Below, in pieces: positions 23,001 through 34,008 of a DNA stretch of 64,000 nt. This stretch comes from Ramazzottius varieornatus. Lineage: Eukaryota > Tardigrada > Eutardigrada > Parachela > Ramazzottiidae. The notes below the pieces were generated by a model. It ran no database searches. It saw nothing but the letters and a program-made list of their open reading frames with translations, and was not told where the DNA came from. The stretch spans positions 69,210-133,209 of the forward strand of contig BDGG01000018.1 of the NCBI GenBank assembly GCA_001949185.1. The letters run 5' to 3'. Within the stretch, counting starts at the first letter, position 1. Every line of letters begins with the position of its first letter. The position numbers and the translations under genes were made by a program.

Positions 23001-23734
23001 CTTCTTTTGTAGGTCGCGTTTGGCCATCATCCCGCAGACGCCTACCCTCTTTGAGGCCTCTATCCGCCAGAACCTCGATCCACTGCAGCAGGCTTCGGAG
23101 GAGGAAATTTGGGCCGTGCTGGACATGTGCGACCTGCGAGGCGCCATCAGCCAGCTGGGTGGGGGACTTGAGGCCATGGTGGGCCACAATGGCCGCAACT
23201 TGTCGCTGGGCCAGAAGCAGCTCCTCTGCCTGGCCCGCGCCCTCCTAACCAAAGCCCGAATACTCTGTCTGGACGAAGCCACAGCCAGTGTCGACTACGC
23301 CACAGACCAGCTCATCCAACGAACCCTCGCAACAGGTAGGCAAGGAAAATACCCCCATACTGCTTTGATATCGAAGCAGGACACTCTCGCCTAGGCTGCC
23401 TCTTCCAGTGGCGCGCGCTGCAAGGCTCTTGTACTTCCAAAGTGGCGCACTGTACTGGCCGACAACCGAAAATACCTGCGTTAGTCAAAGAAAGCATTTT
23501 GTTCAGTGTTGCATCAATCTTCTTTGACTTGCAGCTTTTACGGGTTGTACGATCATCACCATCGCCCACAGGCTGCGGACGGTGATGGATTACGACAGGA
23601 TCGTGGTGATGGAGGGAGGCAGGATGGTGGAGTGTGACAGTCCGCAGAGGCTGCTGGCCAACCCCCGCTCCCATTTCGCCATGCTGTATGCCCACAGCCA
23701 AAGAAGCCTCTCTGATTCTGGCCCCACTGCATAG
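17083..23734 (+). CDS. ABCC10: ABCC10 (MRP7)-like full ABC transporter
   Basis: A 14-exon gene giving about 1552 aa (human ABCC10 is near 1490), an ATP-driven exporter of amphipathic anions and conjugates in the plasma membrane. Exons: 17083-17453, 17737-17911, 17980-18304, 18457-18826, 19023-19526, 19650-19962, 20022-20351, 20637-20988, 21062-21307, 21513-21912, 22007-22502, 22608-22861, 23013-23335, 23535-23734; all phases agree. Order: an N-terminal membrane domain, TMD1, NBD1 with Walker [10 protein letters not shown] (about 717) and LSGGQ (about 813), an acidic linker, TMD2 starting near [13 protein letters not shown], then NBD2 with GRTGAGKSS (about 1339), LSLGQ and [15 protein letters not shown]1 has Asp for the catalytic Glu ([12 protein letters not shown]), as in ABCC proteins generally. 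ATRLL/TH-type and [19 protein letters not shown] stretches favour ABCC10 over other MRPs. The exon 6 donor is weak (GTCGAC at 19963); the stronger GTATGC at 19976 would break the frame. Confidence 0.88.
18367..18410 (+). repeat. Intronic hairpin 1 (ABCC10 intron 3)
   Basis: GGCACGGCCTTGA (18367-18379) pairs perfectly with TCAAGGCCGTGCC (18398-18410) around an 18-nt loop. The core GCACGGCCTT recurs in the next two introns. Confidence 0.85.
18959..18988 (+). repeat. Intronic hairpin 2 (ABCC10 intron 4)
   Basis: GGCACGGCCTTA (18959-18970) faces TAAGGCCGTGTC (18977-18988) across a 6-nt loop; one pair near the stem base is G-T. It lies about 35 nt upstream of the acceptor of exon 5. Confidence 0.85.
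19565..19606 (+). repeat. Intronic hairpin 3 (ABCC10 intron 5)
   Basis: GCACGGCCTTG (19565-19575) faces CAAAGCCGTGC (19596-19606) with one mismatch and a 20-nt loop. The acceptor of exon 6 is about 44 nt downstream. Confidence 0.8.
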
Positions 23735-24606
23735 CCTATTCACCTTCATCCCCCAAGCCCACCATTTCCTATGTTTGGCCTTAGACCCCCCACTTTAGTC
23801 TTTCCCTTGCTCCAACAAGAAACTTTGGTGGAAATATAATTGACCGGTAGCATATTTTTTTGTCTAGTCCTTGGTGCGACGCTCTGTCGCCTCTTTCGAC
23901 TTTCTGTGGTTGGACTTTGTTCCTTTTCTGTCAATTTTCCTTGGTAATTTGATTACCATCAAAATTTGAAATGAAGCTCTTCCAAATTCAGCTATCTGCT
24001 GTTTGCAGAAGGAAGTGTGATCAGAGTCATTGCAGGCAGGCAGGTCTTTTGATGTTGTGGCAGTTGAATGAAAGGAGACAAGATGAAGAAAGTGCCGCTA
24101 CATCCTGTTGTTGTTGGTTCTCTTTGTCGCTTCCGGTTCCATCCGCAAAGTTGCTTTGATGCATCTTTCTCAGGTATCGGAATACCGACATGCCGTTGGG
24201 GGAAGGAAAGTGGTCGAGCAAGGCAGCTGCCGAAGGAAGGGCCAAGCCGAGTTGCGCGTACGTACCGTACCGTACCGGTACACAGGCTGCGCCTCTCGAC
24301 AGTGAGGACCAGGCTGACCAGCCCGTGACGTCATTATGGCGCTGTCTACCGTCCTGGCTGGAGTCTGGCATGAAGGAATGGTTCAGTACCGAGTAACGTA
24401 CTGACCGCTGTTTTACGGCTCCACTTTGGCTCCCTGTTCAGGGCAGTCCAGTGGCAGTGGTCCGGACTGTTCTGCCCACTTCTTATCCGCATCTCGCGGC
24501 ATCTGGAAGGTGCAAGAGCTCGTACGTCCGCACAACTAGCTGTCACTTGCCAACTGCTCAAGCTTCAACTCCATTTTCACCAACTATCTTCCGCTCTTCT
24601 TTGTAG
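23735..24606. other. 3' flank of ABCC10-like gene, no further gene seen
   Basis: Contains the presumed 3' UTR. Short frames in both directions carry no motif. A short self-complementary GTACCGTACCGTACCGGTAC run lies at about 24263-24282. Confidence 0.4.
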
Positions 24607-25010
24607 GTGTGAGAGCCCTCAATTGTGGGCGATTGTGTCATATCGCAGCGTCAAAATCCGAAAGGGTGAGAAGAGGGGAAAGCTGGAAACTTGTTTTCGA
24701 TGCAGGTAGGTACTGACAGTGACTGCCATGGTTGCTGATTGCTGAAATTTACTCTTCTTGCAGGAAGACGAACTCTAATCGCAAGGTTCCTCAGCGCCCA
24801 GACAAGATAAATCCAAACAACCCGCTCGGTGGAGGACTGGAAAACCATCCTGCAGCTTACCCGGGCAAAGGAGACAAGGCCGACCTGGACAACCACGCCA
24901 AGCAGACCAACGACAACGCTCGAGCTAAAGCTGCCGCTGGAGGACAAGCGGCTGCAGCTGCTGCCTGTCCAAATTCGGGAGGAAAAACTGGAGGAAAAGT
25001 GACAAGTTAG
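24607..25010 (+). CDS. Small hydrophilic protein, partial model
   Basis: Two exons can be joined in phase: about 24607-24704 (after TTTGTAG) and 24764-25010 (after CTTCTTGCAG), with a GTAGGT donor between. The product has a Cys/Lys-rich start (LETCFRCRKTNSNRKVP), then DKINPNNPLGGG and DLDNHAKQTNDN, then an Ala/Gly-rich end and a TAG. The spaced NPNN and NHA.Q words recall small NHANQxNPNN-type proteins seen in several invertebrates, but the resemblance is weak. No initiator exon was found. It may be a real small gene or a chance open frame. Confidence 0.3.
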
Positions 25011-25776
25011 GGAACGGAGATGGGGATCGTCTTCGAGAACTCAGACCAGCTTGTCTTGGATTCCTTCTCCTGTTTTCGTCTGAATGTTCTTCGTTGGATA
25101 ACCGACATGCTTTTTCTAGTTTGTCCTTGAAGCCAGAAGTCTGTTCTTTAAACGAAGTGCAGTTTTGAGGTGCGATTTCTTCGAATGTAATTATCGGGAA
25201 ATGCAGGGTCGTAGGAGAGGGAAGACCAAACCGAGAAGACTGACGAGCGTCGTCAAAATGCCGGTAGGACTTTGGTAGTCTGAAGGCGGAATGTCCGCAC
25301 AACAATCAATCAAGACAGACCATGCCGTTGCAGGTGGTTTGACTTGATTGAGTAGGCAGCAGTTGGAACAAGACTGCACAAGTATTAGAATCTGTTACGT
25401 GAGCGCATTTGTGCTCAGTGGAAAGTTGCTAAACATCGTGTCCATCTGAGAACAGCTTACCATGAAATTTGCCTGACTATGATACCAGCTGTCCTCCTTG
25501 ATAAGGCGGTGACTTGTACACAAAAGACCCGAGTTCAATTCTCATTGTGGTAAGTTTTTTTCGCTTGCTGCACGTTGCAGATCGGCAGATTTATTAATAA
25601 GGGCTTACAAAGACTGAGCTGGCTTGGTAGTGTAATTACATCAGCTACTTTGGTGGATACGCCCAGAAATTTCTTTTGACCAGTTAGGAAAGCGGTGTAA
25701 CGGCTCGCTTTGAAAGCCCCGCACTGCAGGTAAGTACGATTGGACGATTATAATATCTCTGATGTCGGAGGAACCA
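25011..25776. other. Intergenic, no gene seen
   Basis: No motif in any frame. A tRNA-like B box (GAGTTCAATTC at about 25533) is discussed among the rejected items. Confidence 0.35.
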
Positions 25777-25848
25777 CCATACACTCACCAGTAGAAGAAA
25801 CTATAAGAACCATACACTCACCAGTAGAAGAAACTATAGTAGGAGAAA
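25777..25848 (+). repeat. Short tandem duplication (~33-bp unit, two copies)
   Basis: ACCATACACTCACCAGTAGA followed by AGAAACTATA occurs twice in a row with identical sequence, separated by AGA. A recent local duplication. Confidence 0.85.
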
Positions 25849-25931
25849 CGAGCAGCAAGAAACTATATCATGGAAGGGACATTTGAAAGTTTGGAGGGGG
25901 GCACAGTGCACTTGGGATGTTGGTTAAGTCT

Positions 25932-25973
25932 GGTGTAATTACGAGTCGTTCCGGAGCGACTCGTAATTACACC
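25932..25973. repeat. 42-nt near-perfect palindrome
   Basis: GGTGTAATTACGAGTCG (25932-25948) and its exact complement (25957-25973) flank a TTCCGGAG centre, so only one base pair of the whole 42 nt is mismatched. A degenerate echo (AATTACACCGGCGTCGTAAT) lies at about 26030-26049. It may be two transposon ends joined head to head. Confidence 0.85.
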
Positions 25974-26450
25974 GAAAGTGTAATGTCTGGTGGAATGAAT
26001 AGGCCAATCGTAAGGGTGTGGGTGGTGCCAATTACACCGGCGTCGTAATCTATCTTTGTAAGTCCTCATTATTCGGTAATCCCTCAATGTAAACCTAAAT
26101 TTTGTTCAAGGTACGAGAATGCGCTTATATTAATGCGTAGAATGAATAAACTATGGGTTGCAGCACGGAAGGGCATACGGGACTTTTGTATTTTGTACAG
26201 ATCTAACCCGTTGATCGTCATCAGATGTATAGCCCTTCCCACTTTTGCTTGTGATGATGTGAATCAAGAGCTCAGTCATGTGCTTCTGGTCCCAGAAACA
26301 CGATGATCAGCAGCACGTCAGTGTTTGTGCCTCTTGAGTTTTGATGGCAGTTTTGGCGACTTCCGAGTTCCGACCGATTGAATTCAATTCCTTATCTTCC
26401 ACAACGATCTTTGCCGTTAGCGCTGGAAACAGCCCCTCGTATGTTTTTTC

Positions 26451-27746
<1,296 letters not shown>

Positions 27747-28652
27747 AGGGCCGCAGCGATGTTTTACGCTGGCCGACACTGTTGTACCTTTCTCGCATAG
27801 TTCCATTTCCCGTGCTGTACATAACCCGTTGTTGAGCTCTTCTTCGGATTTGACTGGCTTGCTTGGCCAGCATGTTAGGGATGTACCCCGGTGTATCAAA
27901 GCTTTGTGGTGCATGTTAGAAAGGCTCATTTGGCTGCTTGCTCTCTAGTGACATGACAATGCAGCTTGTTGCTGCTGAAGGTGCTTTCCTTTTATGACGA
28001 GGTCTTTCAGGCCCTCGCGCTTCGCTCACTCGTGCTTTGCTTTATGGTATGGCGCTTCTGTCGATGTATAGTTTATCATTCTCCGGACTTGTCTTCTCTC
28101 ATAGCCGCAGTCTGCACAACCTTTATATCCACTGTTCACTCCCTGAACTCGGATTTTTCAATAAAGACAACCATATGCATGGCCTGCTGTTACCAGAGTT
28201 TCTCCTTTGGTGTCGGTTAGTTGATGAACTCTTCGCCTTAGTCAGCAGCAAATGTCGAGGAGGTCCTCGCTCGATATTGCGGCATACTTGAAGAATAACA
28301 GTAGTTTCGTCACGGTCAGCGAAAGCAGATCAGCCCGTAATGGACATATCCTTGAGGTATACTGTGCTAACTATGACTGGCTTGTCGGCATATGCTTGGA
28401 TTAATTCGTCGGGTACACAATGTCCATACCTGGTACTTTTGTCATTTGGGAGGCCCATATCCTACTTGCAGATGTTTTGCTTAAGCGAAGGGCTTGTGTT
28501 CTGCTTCTTGCAAAATGTGGTTATCGTTCCTTCGTGATTTTATCTGGCTTGTCCTGTTCCATGTTGCAGGTAATTGAGAGTGGCGCTGTGAGCGGCCAAG
28601 AATTAGACAGTGGCTGTTACTTATTCTTGCTTGATGGCTTGGTGTTTTACAG
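27747..28652. other. Intergenic / 5' part of Kazal gene not resolved
   Basis: A signal-peptide exon for the Kazal gene should lie here and end in phase 1, but I could not identify it with confidence. Confidence 0.3.
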
Positions 28653-29674
28653 TGGTGGCTGATGTCCCCCCTGTCATCATTCAAGACGACGTGTCGCATC
28701 TTCCTTCTTGCGAATGTCCGTCGGACACCTCGTCCCCTGTCTGCGGTACGGACGGAGAGACTTACGATAACTTTTGCAAATTACGATGTGCCGCCAGAAC
28801 TGTCACAGGTAGAGCTCATCTCAGTCCTGATGACTCTGATAATGTGAAAAGCATCCTCTTCTGCCTAGTCTGGCCCCGGCTGTTCTCCTTTACCTTTAGG
28901 ACTTGGGGGAAAATGCCGAGGAAAGTGCCCCTGTCTACCGCGTAGGTCTTTCATCTAGACGCCGCACCAGGATGCAACTTCCTCATTGACTTGTCCTTGC
29001 TTGTCTATAGCCTCGGAATTGGCCAATATGATATGCGAGCTGATTGACAACTGTCCGGCACAGATTCCGCGAGGACAACTTTGCGGAACTGACAATACAA
29101 CCTACAAAGATTCATGCAGTTTCCTTTGCGCTCAGCTAACTTTCGACGGAAGTAAGAAACAACCATTGAAACAACCACCTCATATATCATTCATCTAAAC
29201 GACTATCGGCGTCTTTCAATTGCAGTCAAGGAGCTGGGTGTCCAGTGCGGTGGCGCTTGTCCCTGTCCGAAAGGTACTTCATGGCGCCGCTCGTCGACCT
29301 GACTCCACCTGATATCTTTTCGTCTCCGTTCTTAGCTGGAAGTCCCTGCTCCAGGTGCAACGAAGATTATACGCCCATCTGCGGCAGTGACAATAACACC
29401 TACGGAAACCACTGCATGTTCGCCTGTGGCAGGCTCGCCAATCCCAGTAAGCCGGGGCAGTCCTACTACACTAGTTGTTGGTGGGGACGCACTCTAAGAA
29501 CCCGCAAGCAGCAAGCTTTCGGCAGGTAAATGGCTGCCAGAGCTTTCATCATTCAATTAACGCCCTGGTTGTACAGGTATAGTTCCGTCCTGTCGGAATG
29601 AATGTCCCTGCCAATTCTCCAACGACGCCGACTCCAGATCGCCCAAGGCCAAATTTCTCAATCATTTAATTTAA
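28653..29674 (+). CDS. Secreted-type multi-Kazal serine protease inhibitor (5' incomplete)
   Basis: Five exons, all joined by phase-1 introns: 28653-28808, 29011-29151, 29226-29273, 29336-29446, 29577-29674. Kazal domains block serine proteases with an exposed loop held by three disulphides. Domain 1: CECPSDTSSPVCGTDGETY with DNFCKLRC. Domain 2: CPAQIPRGQLCGTDNTTY with KDSCSFLC. Domain 3: CSRCNEDYTPICGSDNNTY with GNHCMFAC. Each fits the C...C-G-(T/S)-D...Y...C..C pattern. Between and after them are short exons with CGGACPCPK and CRNECPCQF, apparently separate Cys clusters. The spacing before the reactive loop in domain 1 is one residue longer than classical. Phase-1 exon borders are typical of shuffled extracellular modules. 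The initiator and signal peptide were not found, so the N-terminus is missing. Confidence 0.8.
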
Positions 29675-31150
29675 AGCACGCTTTCTTGGTTCAACTCAAG
29701 CGAAGGGTTGCATATCTCGAACGATTACTACCAAAAAACTAATAGAAACTTAGATCATCTACCTTTTTACTAGATTTTTGCTAATACTAATTCGAGATAG
29801 ATCATCTACCTTTTTATTAGTTTTTTTTGACGCAAATGGGCCAGCGGCAGAGTAGATCAGCGAGGCGGGGCTAGTTCAGGAAGTATGGAGCGGGAACAAA
29901 GAGAAAATTATCTTCAGTCGGCTAATCAAGATTGTCCAAGCCGGAGGTACTGCGCTGATTGGTCGTCCACGGATATTCTTTAATTTTATGCTGCGCTCCA
30001 TGTGATGTCATCTGGCCGCGCCTTTCTATCTCCTCTGCCGCAGCGCCGCTTGCCCAAATCATGCAATGCAGAAGCCGTACTTTGCTCCCTACTGTCACCA
30101 TTTGCAATCATAACTGGTGTCCCTGTTCTCTGATGTGTAGGGATAGGAGTTCGAACACCGTATCTGGCTCGACCTCGATCTTACGTATACTGCATGAGTC
30201 CGGTGCACAATATAGCCGGTTTTTTTATTAGGCTCCGTTCTTGACCGGCTGTTCAGAACGTGACGTATCAGCATGCCTGACGCCTGTGTAGGGTGACGTA
30301 CAAGGGCTCGTATGCGATCGTTTGATCGCTCTGACTGATACATGCTCGCAGTCTTTGGACTGGTGCCCGAAAGAGCTTCCCATACTGCTGACTCACACAG
30401 CAGTCTGGCAAGCTCTTCCGGCATCTGCTCTCAGTGCAACTTGCCTAATTTGTTGGCAACGTTGTCTGTGCGCTGTGCTTGCTGGCAGAGAAACGTACGC
30501 CGTCGTACAGCACTCGTATGATACGGGCCATGTACATGCTGTCGCGGCGGGCACGGTGGCGTTTTGAATCATTAAAAGTGGCTATAGTGTACAAACCGCA
30601 AAAGTTTACAAAATTTACTGGAAAAAAGCGCTCCGTACGTTTGGAAGATCAGTCAATCAATCAATAAAGCGTCTCTGCGCAATGAGCGACCAAATCAATC
30701 AAGCGAGTCAAAGAAGAATGGTCACTAGTGCAGATGATTGATTGTTGATTCAGCAGACGAGATTGTCGAAGTTGTAACTTGTAAGTTGTTACCAGAGTGA
30801 TACACGTGCCGAAGCTGTTTGCCATGCCAGGCTTTATAGCATTGGATAGCATGGCGCAATCACGCGGACAGTTGGGTTTGGCAGGCTATGGGGTTCTTTT
30901 ACCAGTGGAGAAAGCAGCAAGTTTGTTCTGGCTAGTGTTCAGCATTGCACTCAGTGAACTAACGCAGCTTTGACTTTTCTTCCCACTCTGTCAAGCAACT
31001 TTCTGCCGGATCCGTTGTTCCGTTTAAATGTTAGATTTTGAGGGCTATCTTTTTGCTCAAAGGAAAAACATGTGCGGCCACTGCAAGCCGGTAGAATAAT
31101 TAATAAGTAGTAAAGTTAATTGCGTGTTCCAGACTGTACTCCAATAACAC
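29675..31150. other. Repeat-rich intergenic DNA
   Basis: ATAGATCATCTACCTTTTTA-like sequence occurs twice (about 29750 and 29797). The segment 29840-29945 (GGCGGGGCTAGTT, AAGTATGGAGCGG, AATCAAGATTG) is related to sequence around 46660-47080, so it is a copy of the repeat into which the element at 46695 inserted. I see no gene. Confidence 0.45.
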
Positions 31151-31153
31151 TCA

Positions 31154-33013
31154 CGAGGGGATTTTTCCAATCCGCCGCCTCTGATCCTCAAACCGACATC
31201 ACAGGTGGATAGAGAAGAGTTTTCTCTATAGTCTGAACCGGAAACCTGGTCATATTTCCGTTCCTGGAATAAACTGCAGGAACCGGAAGTCACGTCAAAA
31301 TTAGGGCGGTACTGTACATTGACCGAGGCACAATCAATAAGTTTGATTGACTCATAGTTGATTGGCCAAAATTGATTGTTCCTTCCATCATATGAGCTTG
31401 TCGCTGTCGCATGACGCATCTTTTGTTGATTCTCTCCTCCATAATTTTCCCACAACACTGCGATGTGCTCCATCAATCCCTTGAACGTGCTAAAGCTCCT
31501 GGAAGAGGAATACAAACTCCGGTATCAACCGGACGATGCGCCAAGTGAAGCGAACAAGCAGCTGAAAGACCTTATCAAAGGTAGGTATTTTTCCGAAGGT
31601 TCAGTGCAGAAGAGGTTTTGTTTCACCGGATTGTTGGAATATTCTAGATCCTATTGACATCAAAATTGCTCGAAGCGACAGTCCTGTGCTGGAGGTTGAA
31701 GAGGACTTGCAGGGGGACCTACAGCTCGACGGGCTAACGTTCGACGACTTTGAAAAGACGGCGGGTGATGCTAACCTGTTGAACGGTAGCGCCGAACGTT
31801 ATTTCTTCGAAGATGATCGCTTGAACGGGCCCGTTACAAGTGACACTGAACCTTCGTCCCACGAAATATTTGTTCCGCGACTCCCAGATCCAAGAGTTCC
31901 GTCAAGCCAAGCTGTCAATCTCGACTACAAGAAACGTGCTGTTGATTACTGGTGTAACGCTACAGCAAAGAAACGGCGGAGCTTGTCTTCAGTCCGAAAC
32001 CATTCCACAAAAGTTCGGGACGAACGACAGCTAAGAGACTGGAAGAAACAGCTAGCTGACGGCGGATCCCGATTCGACAAATTGAAAGTCATTCGCTTGG
32101 AGACAGCAAAGCAGTACTTCATGGCCAAGCAGAAGAGACAAGTAGTCAAGGATTTGGATCTTCAACGATGGGCGATAACCGCGAATAATGATGTGGATCT
32201 ACCTGGTTTCACCGCATCGCCGTACTGGGTGTCAAAATTCAAACGGTAATTGATATCGTGCAAGAATTTACTTATCGATTTAACGAAGGCAAATCTTCTG
32301 TATTTGAACGTCGGCAAACGATTTCACCTGAATCGTCAGTTCAAGTAGCGCACGTTACCGTACTCAATAAGTGACAGCGGCGCCACTTGAAAAAAACGAC
32401 CTTTTCCAATTTGCTGGCAGTGTTCCGATGACATTTATGCTATTTTGGCAGGTACTACGGAATAGTTGATCGAAAGATAACGAAGTTCGTCACAAAGAAG
32501 TCCCTCGAAGCAGCTGCCCAAGTCAAGCAAAGTGCAGAAGAGTGTGTTGCGCTGGTCAGATCCAGAATAGCGGAGCACGGATTGGACTGTCTTTGGAACA
32601 CGGATCAGTCGGGATTTGAATATGAGATGAGGCCCGGGAGAACTTTGGAGCAGAAAGGCGTGAAACACGTCGAGGCTATAACCCAGTCCGAAAATTCCAT
32701 GACTCATTCCTATACTGTCATGATGACAATCTCTCCCTTCACCATTTCTATGATGTTCATCATTTCTGTACCATCTATCTGCCTTAATGTTTTTTTGAAT
32801 TTTCCACTAGATATCTTTACGAGGACGGAAGTAACAGGTTAACTTGTAGCGCCACCTGTGTTGGAATTTTGACGTAACTTCCGGTTCCTGCAGTTTATTC
32901 CAGGAACGGAAATATGACCAGGTTTCCGGTTCAGACTATAGAGAAAACTCTTCTCTATCCACCTGTCATGTCGGTTTGAGGATCAGAGGCGGCGGATTGG
33001 AAAAATCCCCTCG
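31154..33013 (+). mobile_element. CENP-B/Tigger-like DNA transposon with ~150-bp TIRs, internally deleted
   Basis: Ends begin CGAGGGGATTTTTCCAATCC and mirror each other for about 150 bp (31154-31305 and about 32863-33013) with only a few differences. The 3-bp TCA lies outside both ends (31151-31153 and 33014-33016). The element is 1860 bp. Compared with the 2357-bp copy at 59781 it lacks about 600 bp: the transposase is joined from the middle of its core (MMTISP) directly to its last 30 or so residues. Confidence 0.88.
31462..32841 (+). pseudogene. CENP-B/Tigger-like transposase, core deleted
   Basis: Exon 1 from ATG 31462 gives an acidic N-terminus (NPLNVLKLLEEEYKLRY) to a donor at 31580. 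Exon 2 (about 31649-32248) carries the DNA-binding half, with EPSSHEIFVPRLPDP and the helix-turn-helix end VVKDLDLQRWAITAN ... FTASPYWVSKFKR, the CENP-B/Tigger pattern. Exon 3 (after GGCAG at 32451) holds RKITKFVTKKSLE and the first catalytic Asp in LWNTDQSGFEYEM, then GRTLEQKGVKHVEAITQSEN. After MMTISP the frame jumps to the C-terminal end seen in the other copy, so the second and third catalytic residues are gone. There are no premature stops in the remaining frames. Confidence 0.75.
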
Positions 33014-33016
33014 TCA

Positions 33017-34008
33017 AGACCACGATCCTACACACACTGTCTGATATGGCATACTTCCACCAAACCAATCAGACATCTATTCGGACAGGTTATAATTCCC
33101 AGCTTCTCCTAAACATAAACTTCTGGTTGGCACGAACCTGTTAAGGAGCTATTAACAGAGCTGTGCCGTATGACGCAATGTTCGCGCGTTTTCACGAACA
33201 ACTTTTTCTTCCTGTGTGTCTGTTTGCGGAACCAACCTCGATCTTCTTTCCTTCGTGTCAGCTTATGGTAAGACTGCTAAGTGGATTTGTCGTGACTGCA
33301 TACAGTAAGTACACCAGCTTTTTATTTGCAGATTATCCTGAACGTCTTCGCTCTGGGCAAGTACATCATCACCGTCTGCAGCTGCTTTCTGAAAGTCCAT
33401 CACCGCGACTCGTCCCTGCCTTTTCCGTCTTCTTTTAATCCATTACAGATCTACAAGTGCCTTCGCAGTGACACAGGTGTGTAGCTGATCCATTTTACGT
33501 GTTCGTAGTACATGAACGTATACAGAAATCTTGTCATTTTCACACATGCAAGTGCTGTTACCCACCGATGCTACGTACGACGTCACAAGTCACGTGTGCA
33601 ACATACGCGACCACAGCACGTGACCTAGACGTCATGCGTGTGTCTGGGAAACATATACAGGATATGCGCACTAGTGCATGCACATAGAGCTGCGGATGGG
33701 TGGAGCTTTACTTAGCAAGTATATGCACATATTGGGCAACCAATCAGCACTGGTTACGCAAAAGCAGCGCGTTTCGAGGGACTTATGCAGCAGCAAGTGC
33801 GCCAACCATCCAGCCGTTACTTGCAACAATTCATTGATATTACTTTCTTCTGTTTTCAGGCACACGTTCCAGAAAATGCCATTTGTTGCTGACATCGCTC
33901 TGAAACCAGAGTTTCTTCAAGACCGCCCCAATGTAACGCCTTCGTTTCTCTAAAGAATTTAAGATTTAATTATTTCAAAAAATTTAATTGATATTTAACT
34001 CCAGTATT
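33017..34008. other. No gene recognised
   Basis: Short frames only. From 33960 onward the sequence becomes AT-rich. Confidence 0.3.

Noticed and set aside
25495-25560. tRNA-like sequence with B box GAGTTCAATTC
   Set aside because: The acceptor and anticodon arms cannot be paired and no terminator follows; at most a worn tRNA-derived SINE head.
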